Of a stretch of DNA of 64,000 nucleotides, positions 48,809 through 58,107 are shown in pieces. The stretch comes from Polynucleobacter rarus (lineage in GTDB: Bacteria; Pseudomonadota; Gammaproteobacteria; Burkholderiales; Burkholderiaceae), in NCBI RefSeq assembly GCF_003072505.1, contig NZ_NTGB01000001.1, positions 2,855,622 to 2,919,621 of the forward strand. Direction: 5' to 3'. The notes beneath the pieces are model-generated. The model ran no database searches, was not told the origin of the DNA, and saw only the letters and a list, made by a program, of their open reading frames with translations. The stretch's first letter is position 1, and each line of letters begins with the position of its first letter. Both the position numbers and the translations under genes were made by a program.

Positions 48809-49990
48809 TTAACGTTGTCCAAACATCATTTGTCTTGCAATGGCACTTTTTAAGGGCGGAATCCATTGCAAAATCGACAATGCCAAACCTCGGGCAATAA
48901 CAATCGGCGCTAAGTCAGTAGCGAATACCCTCGCCATGAGGTCAGTTAATCCAATAGTGGCTCGTCGATCTTTTTCTCTTAAACGAGCATAATCAACTAA
49001 AGCTTGATTTAAAACCTCAAACTGTGGATCGTTCATACTGAGATAGACTGGCCCTAAGCATTGGGAAAGGGTTGCTGCATCTCTTAAACCCAAATTTAAT
49101 CCCTGTCCTGCCACCGGATGAAGTGTTTGCGCTGCATTACCTATCCATACATGGTTTTGTTTAATAATACTTTCTCTGATGTTTAGACCTAATGGGTAAC
49201 TGCGGCGATCATGAATTTCTAAAAACTCACCAACCGGTAAGCCAAATGCTTCTTGCAGTTCTATTAAGAATTGCTTCGAATCCAAGTTTTTTAATTCTTC
49301 TACTCGTTCAGGCGATGCACACCATACCAAATTACGGGCATTTTTACCCTGATGATGAGGAAGTAGTGCTAAGGGACCTCCAGAGGTAAAACGTTCCCAG
49401 GCAATATGCTCAGAAACTCCTCTAGTTTGAACCCACCCGATTAAGGCTGATTGCCCATAATCGGTGCGAGCGTCTTTAGCAGCTTGTTCGTGAAACAATC
49501 CACCTTCAGCATGGATACAACAGGTTGAGGCAGGCATCCCTTCAAAATAACTTCGAGTGGACGAAAATTGCCAATTAAAATTTTTACATTCCTTCTGCAG
49601 GTCTTGTAAGCGAAGTCGAAGTTGTAAATGAATGTCTTTATAACGAACGATATAACCTAAGGCATCCTTTTGGAGTTCATCTCTTCGGATGACAGTTTGT
49701 CCAAAATGGTGACGCTGGGAGATATGAACCTCATGAATTGCGGGCGCCTCAAGCTTCCAGGCACCGATGGATTCTAGTAATTGTTTTGACCCCTCAGAAA
49801 TGGCGATGCCACGTTCATCTCCTTGAGCAATGAGCTCATTAGACTCCTGAAATTTATCAAACAACTCTAGATTTAAATCCGGATTTCTTTCTAACAATAA
49901 TATGGCACAAGCAAGTCCCACTGGACCTGCACCTAGAATGGCAACTTGGGGTGAAGAGAGTGGCTTGAGCTGATTTGAATTATTTTGCAT
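48809..49990 (-). CDS. ubiH: UbiH/UbiF-family FAD monooxygenase
   Basis: A 393-residue flavin hydroxylase of ubiquinone synthesis. It has an N-terminal FAD loop ILGAGPVGLACA, the DERGIAISEGS block and the C-terminal GNAAQTLHPVAGQGLNLGLRDA motif of the UbiH/COQ6 group. It probably hydroxylates the ring at C6; assignment to UbiH rather than UbiF/UbiL rests on its position next to pepP, as in E. coli. It is 9 bases downstream of pepP. Confidence 0.85.
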   Translation of the reverse strand: MQNNSNQLKPLSSPQVAILGAGPVGLACAILLLERNPDLNLELFDKFQESNELIAQGDERGIAISEGSKQLLESIGAWKLEAPAIHEVHISQRHHFGQTVIRRDELQKDALGYIVRYKDIHLQLRLRLQDLQKECKNFNWQFSSTRSYFEGMPASTCCIHAEGGLFHEQAAKDARTDYGQSALIGWVQTRGVSEHIAWERFTSGGPLALLPHHQGKNARNLVWCASPERVEELKNLDSKQFLIELQEAFGLPVGEFLEIHDRRSYPLGLNIRESIIKQNHVWIGNAAQTLHPVAGQGLNLGLRDAATLSQCLGPVYLSMNDPQFEVLNQALVDYARLREKDRRATIGLTDLMARVFATDLAPIVIARGLALSILQWIPPLKSAIARQMMFGQR

Positions 49991-49999
49991 GAATCTTCT

Positions 50000-51361
50000 T
50001 TATGACGACTGTGCCATCCATGCTTCAATTTCCGAAACGGTGACAGGGACATCCCGCGACAAAATTAATGGCTCGCCAGTGGTAATCACGACATCATCTT
50101 CAATCCGAATACCGATGTTCCAATATTCTTTTGGAATCTCTTTGCTTGGTCTGAAATATAAACCTGGCTCCACCGTCAAAATCATATTTGGCTGTAAAGT
50201 TCGCCAAGCCTTATTAGGGTCGTTGAGCTCACGATAAGAACCTACGTCGTGGACATCCATACCTAGCCAATGACTAGTTCGATGCATGTAGTAGGGCTGA
50301 TAGGCCTTATTTTCGATAGCACTCTCAATGGAACCATGCTGTTGTTGGTTCAAAATACCCATTTCGAATAAACCTTTTGTTAGAACTTCAAGGGCTGCAT
50401 CATGGGGCGCTTGAAAACTTTCACCTACTTTACATTTGGCAATCGCAGCCTCTTGCGCAGCTAAAACGAGGTTGTAAGCTTGCGCTTGGGCTGGGCTAAA
50501 TTTGCCATTGACTGGAAAGGTTCTAGTGATGTCTGAGGCATAGCCTAATAGTTCACAACCAGCGTCAATCAAACAAAGATCGCCATCTTTTAAGATACTA
50601 TCCGCAGCTCTGTAATGAAGGACACAGGCATTTTCACCGGTGGCCACAATACTGTTATAGGCGACCGACTCTGAACCATGATTTCTAAAAGTGTATAGAA
50701 TTTCTGCTTCAAGATGGTATTCTTTGAGACCTGGTTTCGACCGTTTCATCGCAGCAAGGTGGGCTTGAGAGCTAATCCAAGCGGCTTGTTGCATGGTGGC
50801 AATTTCACTCTCGTCTTTAAACAGCCGCATGTCGTGAATGAGGCATTCAACATCCTGAAATACACTAGGTTTAGAAATACCTAAACGTGATTTTTTAGCT
50901 AATTCACCAGTCCATTTTCTTAAATACTCGTCCATTAACTCATTGGTATGGTTTCTGGTGAATACTTGATCAAATCCAGTCATCAGCTCGGGCATTTTGG
51001 TATCTAAATCTGCAATGGAATAGGCATAATCTATCCCGAGTTCTTCAGGGGCGGCTTCTGGACCTAAGCGAATACCATCCCAAATTTCACGCTCTAAATC
51101 TTTCGGACGGCAAAATAAATGAGTGGTGGTTTTGTCACCAATCGTTTGAATGACTAAAAAAGCCTCTGGTTCAGTAAAACCAGTTAAATAGTAAAAATCG
51201 CTATCGTGTCGGTAAGCATATTCATTATCACGGTTACGAGCGACTTCTGGCGCAGTATTAAGAATCACAATACTATTTTCTGAAATAGCTCGAACTCGCT
51301 TTACGAGCGCGAAACGCCTAGCTACAAAGATTTCTTGAGGAGGGATTAGTTTAGTTTTCAT
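50000..51361 (-). CDS. pepP: Xaa-Pro aminopeptidase PepP
   Basis: Dinuclear manganese peptidase that removes N-terminal residues before proline. The 453-residue protein has the creatinase-like N-domain and the pita-bread catalytic domain with ligands in DAGCELLGYASDITR, the HRTSHWLGMDVHD block, VEPGLYF and GIRIEDD. It overlaps murU by 4 bases and is followed by ubiH. Confidence 0.95.
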   Translation of the reverse strand: MKTKLIPPQEIFVARRFALVKRVRAISENSIVILNTAPEVARNRDNEYAYRHDSDFYYLTGFTEPEAFLVIQTIGDKTTTHLFCRPKDLEREIWDGIRLGPEAAPEELGIDYAYSIADLDTKMPELMTGFDQVFTRNHTNELMDEYLRKWTGELAKKSRLGISKPSVFQDVECLIHDMRLFKDESEIATMQQAAWISSQAHLAAMKRSKPGLKEYHLEAEILYTFRNHGSESVAYNSIVATGENACVLHYRAADSILKDGDLCLIDAGCELLGYASDITRTFPVNGKFSPAQAQAYNLVLAAQEAAIAKCKVGESFQAPHDAALEVLTKGLFEMGILNQQQHGSIESAIENKAYQPYYMHRTSHWLGMDVHDVGSYRELNDPNKAWRTLQPNMILTVEPGLYFRPSKEIPKEYWNIGIRIEDDVVITTGEPLILSRDVPVTVSEIEAWMAQSS

Positions 51362-52101
51362 CGTACTTTATTCAGTTCTAAAAGTCGCTCAGGGGTACCA
51401 ACATCATGCCAAGTGGTTTTTAAAAGTTCACCTTCAACCAACATAGAGCCCATTGCTTTTTTTAATAGAGGTGCTAAAGGAGCTTTGGCACCAGGGGTAA
51501 TTGATTGAAATAGATCCTTATGATAAATACCAATACCTGTAAATGTATATTTACTTTGTGAAAGGGCATTATTTGCCAACTGCTCATCAGAAAAAATATA
51601 GGGAGAATTGAGATAAAAATCGCCCTTTGGATGATGGATAGGGTTAGCAGCTAAAAACAAATGAGCCATCAAAGCTGGCGCATCTTGATCAATATCCGCC
51701 CTAAATTGCTCGACTAAGTCAAAGATCCTTTGAAAAGGAAAATCGGGTGTAAAAACATCACCATTGATCACCAAAAAGTAATCTTCAGGGTTGAGTAATT
51801 GCAGCGCTTTAGCAATACCACCGGCTGTTTCCAAAGCTTCTTCTTCGGGAGAGTAGGAGATATTTAAGTGAAACTGTTGACCATTCTGTAGCGCATCTTC
51901 AATCTTTTGCCCAAGCCAGGCATGATTAATGACGACACGGTCAAAGCCGTTACTGCTCAATCCCTCGAGATGGTAGGCAAGTAAGCTTTTGCCATGAATC
52001 TCTAATAAAGGTTTTGGTAAGTGATCCGTGAGCGGACGCATTCTTTCCCCGCGACCCGCCGCAAGAATCATTACAGGAATATTGGCATTAAATAGTTGCA
52101 T
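51358..52101 (-). CDS. murU: N-acetylmuramate alpha-1-phosphate uridylyltransferase MurU
   Basis: Nucleotidyltransferase that makes UDP-MurNAc from MurNAc-1-phosphate in cell-wall recycling. The 247-residue protein has LAAGRGERMRPLT and PKPLLEIHGKSLL (residues 13-40), INGDVF with the metal-binding Asp, and a closing GTPERLLEL. Its identity as MurU rather than a generic sugar-1-phosphate nucleotidyltransferase rests on the adjacent amgK (17 bases upstream), as in Pseudomonas. Confidence 0.9.
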   Translation of the reverse strand: MQLFNANIPVMILAAGRGERMRPLTDHLPKPLLEIHGKSLLAYHLEGLSSNGFDRVVINHAWLGQKIEDALQNGQQFHLNISYSPEEEALETAGGIAKALQLLNPEDYFLVINGDVFTPDFPFQRIFDLVEQFRADIDQDAPALMAHLFLAANPIHHPKGDFYLNSPYIFSDEQLANNALSQSKYTFTGIGIYHKDLFQSITPGAKAPLAPLLKKAMGSMLVEGELLKTTWHDVGTPERLLELNKVR

Positions 52102-52118
52102 GAATTAATTGCTTTTTC

Positions 52119-53138
52119 TCAAAAGGTAAAGCCATCGGGCCGTACAAATTTTTTAGACGCATCAAGTATTCTAATTAAAGGCTTAAACGCAATATATCTT
52201 TGCGCTACTTTTTCAGTGTATTCTAAAACGAGCGGTAAATCTTTTAGGTACCCATCTTTTCCATCTCGATGATAAAGCCTTGCAAAAATCCCCAAAACTT
52301 TTAAGTGGCGCTGCAGACCCATCCATTCAAAATCGCGGTAAAAGTCACCAAAGTCAGCATGGACCGGTAAACTTGCTTTTCGCGCCAGTTCCCAGTAACG
52401 AATCACCCAGTCAACTTGTTGCTCTTCATCCCAAGCAATATATGCATCTCTATACAGGGAGACTAAATCGTAAGTAATAGGCCCCTTTACCGCATCTTGA
52501 AAATCTAAAATCCCAGGGTTATTTTCTGGTGTGACCATTAAATTTCGACTATGAAAGTCGCGGTGCACAAAAACCTGAGGTTGAGCCAAGATATTCTGAT
52601 TCAGTTGCTGAAAGATCTTCGACAGCGCTTGGGATTCTGTTGGACTTAGCGTGTAATTTAAATGCTTACCTAAATACCACTGCGGAAATAAATCCATTTC
52701 TCTTTGTAAAAGTGCTTCATCATAAAGAGCAAGATTGCTCGCATTCGCCTTACTTTGGATGCAAACTAACGCTTTATTTGCTTCTTGATAGAGGTGATTC
52801 GCAGTACTTTGATTAAGGGCAGATAAATAAGTGGTATTGCCTAGATCGCTGAGGAGTAAGAAGCCCTCTTTTTGATTGATATGTATAACTTGAGGCACAT
52901 TTAAACCAGCCTCGGATAAGAGTTGTGCGACGTTGATAAATGGACTTACATCCTCCTTATCCACGGGTGCATCCATAATGATTAAACTAGGAAAATCATC
53001 TCGATTGGTTAAAATTCGAAAATATCGCCGAAAACTCGCATCACTCGAAGCCGGCTCAAGAGAAGATAAGTTAAGCTTTAGAGCTTCCGGTAATGATTCT
53101 AACCAATGGTTTAATTGTTGAAGTCGTGTATTCGGCAT
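52119..53138 (-). CDS. amgK: N-acetylmuramate/N-acetylglucosamine kinase AmgK
   Basis: Anomeric sugar kinase that turns MurNAc into MurNAc-alpha-1-phosphate. The 339-residue aminoglycoside-phosphotransferase fold shows PASSDASFRRYFR, VHRDFHSRNLMV (catalytic Asp) and LDFQDAVKGPITYDL (metal site). The ATG at 53138 is chosen; the longer frame would run through the divergent lptD promoter and start. With MurU and AnmK it gives a route from recycled anhydroMurNAc directly to UDP-MurNAc. Confidence 0.92.
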   Translation of the reverse strand: MPNTRLQQLNHWLESLPEALKLNLSSLEPASSDASFRRYFRILTNRDDFPSLIIMDAPVDKEDVSPFINVAQLLSEAGLNVPQVIHINQKEGFLLLSDLGNTTYLSALNQSTANHLYQEANKALVCIQSKANASNLALYDEALLQREMDLFPQWYLGKHLNYTLSPTESQALSKIFQQLNQNILAQPQVFVHRDFHSRNLMVTPENNPGILDFQDAVKGPITYDLVSLYRDAYIAWDEEQQVDWVIRYWELARKASLPVHADFGDFYRDFEWMGLQRHLKVLGIFARLYHRDGKDGYLKDLPLVLEYTEKVAQRYIAFKPLIRILDASKKFVRPDGFTF

Positions 53139-53148
53139 AATTGATTCG

Positions 53149-53154
53149 TATAAT
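53149..53154 (+). promoter_or_regulatory. lptD: Putative -10 element of lptD
   Basis: A consensus TATAAT within the 35-base gap between the divergent amgK and lptD starts. A transcript would carry a leader of about 13 bases including AGAGAG before the lptD ATG. No -35 seen. Confidence 0.45.
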
Positions 53155-53173
53155 AAGGGTGTTAGAGAGTTTA

Positions 53174-55528
53174 ATGTCAAAATCATACCCCAGCCTATCT
53201 GAAGAATACCAAAGTCCTACCACCTATTTGGGGGTAGCGATTTTTCTTATGTTGGTTTTAGGGTGGTCAGACGTCAGCCAGGCACAAACGAAGGTTACCG
53301 CAAAGCCATTATCACTAATATTAGATGATAAATTGGTTGAGCACGACGATCAAACCGATGATAAAGCAATTACTTTTTCTAAGAGTAAAACCATCGACGG
53401 TGTTACTGAACGGGATATTGTCTTAAAAGAAAATGCGGAGATTCGTAAAAATGGCATCGTGCTCAAGGGTGATGAAATTACTTACAACATCGATACGGAT
53501 ACTGTCAATGCTAAAGGCAATACACTGCTTCGTAAGAAAAATTCGAGTTTTACAGGACCTCAATCTGAGTTTAAGTTAGATGCCAAAGAAGGTTGGATAG
53601 ATCAACCTGTTTATGAATTTAGAGATAATCGATCCTTCGGTCGAGCACAACGGGCTGAGTTTTTAGATCGGAATAGAACACTGTTAACGAAGCCTACTTA
53701 CACAACCTGTAGCCCAGAAAACTTAGATTGGTATTTTTCCTCAAGTTCAATGTTAATTGACCAATCTGAGGATGATGCAACAGGTGACAACGGCGTCCTT
53801 CATTTTTTTGATACACCTATTTTGTATTTTCCTTACTATTCATTTCCGATGGGCAGCGAGCGCAGATCTGGATTTTTAGTTCCAACTGCTGGTGTCAGCT
53901 CCAATTCTGGACTGGATGTTACTACGCCTTATTATTTAAATATTGCACCAAACCGTGATTTAACAATTTACCCAAGGTACATGTCAAAACGGGGTGAGCA
54001 GTTAGGTGGCGAATACCGCTATTTAGAGCCTAGTTATTCTGGCATTCTACAAGCTGAATATTTACCCAATGACGCTGTTTTGCAATCAAATCGTTGGGCC
54101 TACACGGTGCGTCATCAACAGTTAGTATCCCCTGGCTTGAATGCCTATGCCAATGTGAGTAGAGTTTCCGATGACTTTTATGCCGATGATTTAGCTAGAA
54201 ACCAAGGACAAGCTATTACCCGTCAATATACTCAAGAGGCCGGGGTGAACTATTATCTAAATGGCTGGAATATCTTGGCGAGGGTGCAAAAATTCCAAAC
54301 CTTGCAACCCGATCCTCTTAATTTGGTATTGGCGCCTTATGACCGCGAACCAGAAATTAGTGCCACCTATAAAAATCTCGATTATTTTGGTACATCGGTC
54401 AGTTTTGTCGGTAATGTAACGCGTTTTACCTATAGCGGACCTTTAGATCCGCCAGGATTGGCCATACCGAACAGAGGTTATTCTTCTTCAGATCGCGCTT
54501 TCGTCAATACCGGCGTTAGTATGCCATTTGTTGACCCAGGGTATTTCATTACGCCCAAAATCAGTTTCCGAGCAAATAATTACAGTATGTTAGGTAATAC
54601 TAACTACCCAGGAATGACTCAAAGTTTTGCTGTACCAACTCTGAGTCTTGATTCTGGCATGTTTTTTGAAAGAGATGCCCCAGAGCTCAAATCTATTTTT
54701 GGTAAAAATATTTTGTTGAGTATTGAGCCACGAATTTTATATGTTTACACACCTTATGTGGATCAAACCAAGATTCCTCTGTTTGATACTACCTCGGCAG
54801 GTTTTGGAATTGCCCAAATCTTTTCAGAAAATACTTTTGTGGGTAACGATCGTGTAGCTGATAATAATAAAGTTACTGCCGGCTTTACAGCAAAAATATT
54901 AGAGTCTGAAACTGGCGTGGAGCGAATTCGAGGCGTAATCGCCCAGCGCTTTGACATTAGTGGTCAGAGAGTGGGTCTTTATGGCGACCAAACTGTCGTG
55001 CCATCGTATTCGAATTTATTAGTTGGGGCTGCCACGCGTTTGGATGGAAATATCAATTTAGATGCCGCTAGTGAATATAACCAAAACCTAAATCGAGTAG
55101 TGCAATCTTCGATTACAGCAAGTTGGCGGCCCGCCCCAAGAAAGATGTTAAACGCCAGTTATCGTTATACCCTTGACCCCTCTTTAATGACTACCACCAT
55201 TTTTCAATACGAACTATCAGGACAATGGCCATTAACTAAATCTTTATATGGAATTGGTCGCTGGAATTTTGATCAAGTCACCGGACAAACCTTAAATACA
55301 CTCGCCGGCTTTGAGTATGATCAGGATTGTTGGGCATTTCGGGTAGCCATCAATCGATTTGTGAATACCTCTCAAGTTTCAACCAGCCAAATCTTTTTCC
55401 AACTGGAGTTCAAGGGGTTGAGTGGTTTTGGTAACAATCCAATTGATATTATGAGATTAAATATCCCAGGTTATATCCCGGTTGACCAAAAACCCCTGCC
55501 ATTATCAAGGTTTGAATCTTATGAATAG
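53174..55528 (+). CDS. lptD: LPS-assembly outer-membrane protein LptD
   Basis: Beta-barrel that inserts LPS into the outer leaflet together with lipoprotein LptE. The protein has 784 residues: a signal segment ending near SQAQ (about 35-38), a periplasmic OstA/LptA-like domain (about 70-190) and a C-terminal barrel. Only two cysteines exist, Cys179 in TTCSPENLDWY and Cys719 in DQDCWAF, so only one interdomain disulfide is possible. The ATG at 53174 is preferred to an upstream TTG. It heads lptD-surA-pdxA-rsmA, a conserved proteobacterial operon. Confidence 0.95.
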   Translation: MSKSYPSLSEEYQSPTTYLGVAIFLMLVLGWSDVSQAQTKVTAKPLSLILDDKLVEHDDQTDDKAITFSKSKTIDGVTERDIVLKENAEIRKNGIVLKGDEITYNIDTDTVNAKGNTLLRKKNSSFTGPQSEFKLDAKEGWIDQPVYEFRDNRSFGRAQRAEFLDRNRTLLTKPTYTTCSPENLDWYFSSSSMLIDQSEDDATGDNGVLHFFDTPILYFPYYSFPMGSERRSGFLVPTAGVSSNSGLDVTTPYYLNIAPNRDLTIYPRYMSKRGEQLGGEYRYLEPSYSGILQAEYLPNDAVLQSNRWAYTVRHQQLVSPGLNAYANVSRVSDDFYADDLARNQGQAITRQYTQEAGVNYYLNGWNILARVQKFQTLQPDPLNLVLAPYDREPEISATYKNLDYFGTSVSFVGNVTRFTYSGPLDPPGLAIPNRGYSSSDRAFVNTGVSMPFVDPGYFITPKISFRANNYSMLGNTNYPGMTQSFAVPTLSLDSGMFFERDAPELKSIFGKNILLSIEPRILYVYTPYVDQTKIPLFDTTSAGFGIAQIFSENTFVGNDRVADNNKVTAGFTAKILESETGVERIRGVIAQRFDISGQRVGLYGDQTVVPSYSNLLVGAATRLDGNINLDAASEYNQNLNRVVQSSITASWRPAPRKMLNASYRYTLDPSLMTTTIFQYELSGQWPLTKSLYGIGRWNFDQVTGQTLNTLAGFEYDQDCWAFRVAINRFVNTSQVSTSQIFFQLEFKGLSGFGNNPIDIMRLNIPGYIPVDQKPLPLSRFESYE

Positions 55529-55582
55529 GGAATTTCTTAATTTCCATTTAAAATCTAAACAAAATAAATCTATTGGAACGTT

Positions 55583-57109
55583 ATGACTCGAATGCTTAAA
55601 CAATGGTTGTTAAATGGACTATTATCCGTTTTGACAATTGGTGCCTTTTTTTCAGTAACTACCTTGGCTGCAGAGCCTGGCAAACCAGCCTTAAAATCTA
55701 CTAATAAAAATGTGAAAGCTGAACCGGCGCCCCAGATTGTTCAAGCTCCAGTTGAAAAAGCCAGTTCAATTAACTTAAGCTTAGATAAGAACGAAGTGGA
55801 CCGAGTCATTGCAACAGTCAACCGAGAGGTGATTACCGTAAAAGACTTAAAAGATCGCATTGAACTGGTAAAAAAACAATTAAGTGAAAACAAGCGCCCC
55901 TTACCTTCCGAGGATGTTCTCATTCGATCCGTCTTAGATAAATTAGTTGAAGAGAGTGTCATCTTCCAAGAAGCTTCCTATGTAAATTTTAAGATTAGTG
56001 ACATTGAATTTGATTCAATTTTTAATAACGTGCTAGCGCAAAGGAAAATGACAGTTGCTGAGCTTGCACAATCCCTTGAAAAAAGCGGCCAGTCCCTTGA
56101 AAAATTTAAAGAGACTTTAAGAAGAGATATCTTGATTACAAGGTATCGCGAGAGGCTGATTGAAAATAGAGTAAAAGTTTCTGATTCTGATGTAAACGAC
56201 TACATTGCTTCTCGGTTGAATAATAACGTCAATCCAAACCCTGTTCCGGTTGCAAGTTCAAATCTCCCGGAGACTTTGTATATCACTCAAATAATAGTAC
56301 CAACTAAAGATACGGATTCTCGTCAAGAGCTAAATGCAGCCAAAGCAAAAGCGGAGGATATTTTTCAAAGAGTAAAAAATGAAAAAGAATTTATTAGTTT
56401 TGTGAATCGTCTGGTTCAAGTTGATAAGACTGTAAAGGTTCAAGATCTCGGATACAGGACTTTGGACCGACTACCTCAGATTTTTATTGATGCTACGGCA
56501 AAGTTACAAGCCGGAGAGTTAGCCCCAACAATTTTAAGAACTTCCGCAGGTTTTCATATTGTTAAACTGCTAGACCGAAAAGGTGGAAAAACGGTCAATC
56601 CACCACCAACCTCTGTTGAAATTCCTTTAGGTCAATCAGTTCAAATTGAACAAGCTGAGCTTCGACATCTCATGCTTGCTAAAAAAGCGGGAGTTAGCGA
56701 CGCAGGTTTAGAGAGAAAATTAAAAGCTTATAAATTACAAGTTGAAAATAAAAATGCTAATTTTGGAGATTTAGCTAAGAAGTTCTCTGATGACAAAGAT
56801 ACTGCGCCGAATATGGGCTATATTGGTTGGATATCTGCCGGTCAAACTTTACCTGAATTTGACTATGCGATTAAGAATACTAAGCCAAATTCTATAACCG
56901 AACCTTTTGAAACAAGTTATGGCTGGCACTTATTACAAGTTGTGAATAAACAAACTAAAGAAATTACTTATAACCAACAAAAAGAATATGCGAAAAATGC
57001 CTTGCGACAAGAGCGTTTAGATCAAGCTTATCAAGATTGGGTTCGTGAATTAAAAGACAATGCTACGATTGAGTATCGTCCACCATTTGTGCCTGAAAAA
57101 TCATTTTGA
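55583..57109 (+). CDS. surA: Periplasmic chaperone / peptidyl-prolyl isomerase SurA
   Basis: Outer-membrane protein chaperone. The 508-residue protein has a signal peptide ending near TLAAEP (residues 28-31), a Lys/Pro-rich spacer, the SurA N-terminal chaperone domain (about 65-190, DRVIATVNREVIT), two parvulin domains (about 215-340 and 355-460, the second with NMGYIGWISAGQTLPEF) and a C-terminal helix. It is longer than E. coli SurA (428), mostly through the N-terminal spacer. It lies between lptD, its main client type, and pdxA, with which its stop codon overlaps. Confidence 0.95.
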   Translation: MTRMLKQWLLNGLLSVLTIGAFFSVTTLAAEPGKPALKSTNKNVKAEPAPQIVQAPVEKASSINLSLDKNEVDRVIATVNREVITVKDLKDRIELVKKQLSENKRPLPSEDVLIRSVLDKLVEESVIFQEASYVNFKISDIEFDSIFNNVLAQRKMTVAELAQSLEKSGQSLEKFKETLRRDILITRYRERLIENRVKVSDSDVNDYIASRLNNNVNPNPVPVASSNLPETLYITQIIVPTKDTDSRQELNAAKAKAEDIFQRVKNEKEFISFVNRLVQVDKTVKVQDLGYRTLDRLPQIFIDATAKLQAGELAPTILRTSAGFHIVKLLDRKGGKTVNPPPTSVEIPLGQSVQIEQAELRHLMLAKKAGVSDAGLERKLKAYKLQVENKNANFGDLAKKFSDDKDTAPNMGYIGWISAGQTLPEFDYAIKNTKPNSITEPFETSYGWHLLQVVNKQTKEITYNQQKEYAKNALRQERLDQAYQDWVRELKDNATIEYRPPFVPEKSF

Positions 57110-58107
57110 CCCCAAAAAATATTCATTTAGTTATTACATCAGGTGAGCCAGCAGGTATCGGACCAGAAGTGAGTTTTTGGGGTGCGTTGGCATTCCTAAA
57201 ACGGGTCCCTCATGTAAATATTACGATTTTAGGTGACCGGTCTTTATTTGAAGAGTATCAAACAGAACTAGATATCGACCCTGCTATGGCTAGCCGTTTG
57301 CAAATAAAACAGATACCGTTATTGGCTTCTAATGTTTTCGGACAACTAAATCTTCATAATGCCCCGTATGTGTTGAGCTTACTGGATCATGCCATCGATG
57401 GATGCCTAAGTAGAACTTACGATGCAATGATTACTGCTCCGCTGCAAAAAAGTGTCATAAATGAATTTGGCATTCAATTTACGGGGCATACTGAATATCT
57501 CGCGGAAAAAATGCAGGTTAAGCGTGTAGTAATGATGTTAAGTGGTAAGGACTGCACAGTAACAAACCTTCAAGAAGATTTTCGAGTCGCTCTCGTGACC
57601 ACACATCTTCCATTGCGTGAAGTCCCAGATGCAATTACTTATGAGGCAGTTTTAGAAACAATTCAAATAGTCCATCAAGCTTTAAAAGATCAATTTGGCA
57701 TTAAACATCCTCGGTTAAAAGTAACGGGCTTAAATCCTCATGCAGGTGAGGAAGGTCATTTAGGCATGGAAGAAATAGAAATAATTCAGCCAGCAATTAA
57801 CCAAGCCAAGGACCTAGCTATCGATGTTACTGGCCCTTATCCTGCAGATACACTTTTTGATCTTTCGCGACTCTCAGAAGTAGACGCTTTCATTGCCATG
57901 TATCATGACCAAGGATTGGCGCCCTTTAAATTGGCTTGTTTTGGGCAGGGAGTGAATGTCACACTTGGCTTACCTATCATTCGAACTTCGGTAGATCACG
58001 GTACCGCCTTAACCCTTGCTGGTAAAAGAAAAGCAGAAATCAGTAGTATGGTTTCTGCCATTGAATTAGCTTTTGAATTGGCACAGCATGGCACATCAAA
58101 CGCGTAA
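57106..58107 (+). CDS. pdxA: 4-hydroxythreonine-4-phosphate dehydrogenase PdxA
   Basis: NAD- and metal-dependent dehydrogenase of pyridoxal phosphate synthesis. The 333-residue protein shows the GEPAGIGPE block and the three metal-binding histidines in FTGHTEYLA, MYHDQGLAPFK and VDHGTALTLAG. The start is a TTG that overlaps the surA stop (TTGA); no ATG is available nearby. The 3' end overlaps the rsmA start by 20 bases. Confidence 0.94.
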   Translation: MTPKNIHLVITSGEPAGIGPEVSFWGALAFLKRVPHVNITILGDRSLFEEYQTELDIDPAMASRLQIKQIPLLASNVFGQLNLHNAPYVLSLLDHAIDGCLSRTYDAMITAPLQKSVINEFGIQFTGHTEYLAEKMQVKRVVMMLSGKDCTVTNLQEDFRVALVTTHLPLREVPDAITYEAVLETIQIVHQALKDQFGIKHPRLKVTGLNPHAGEEGHLGMEEIEIIQPAINQAKDLAIDVTGPYPADTLFDLSRLSEVDAFIAMYHDQGLAPFKLACFGQGVNVTLGLPIIRTSVDHGTALTLAGKRKAEISSMVSAIELAFELAQHGTSNA

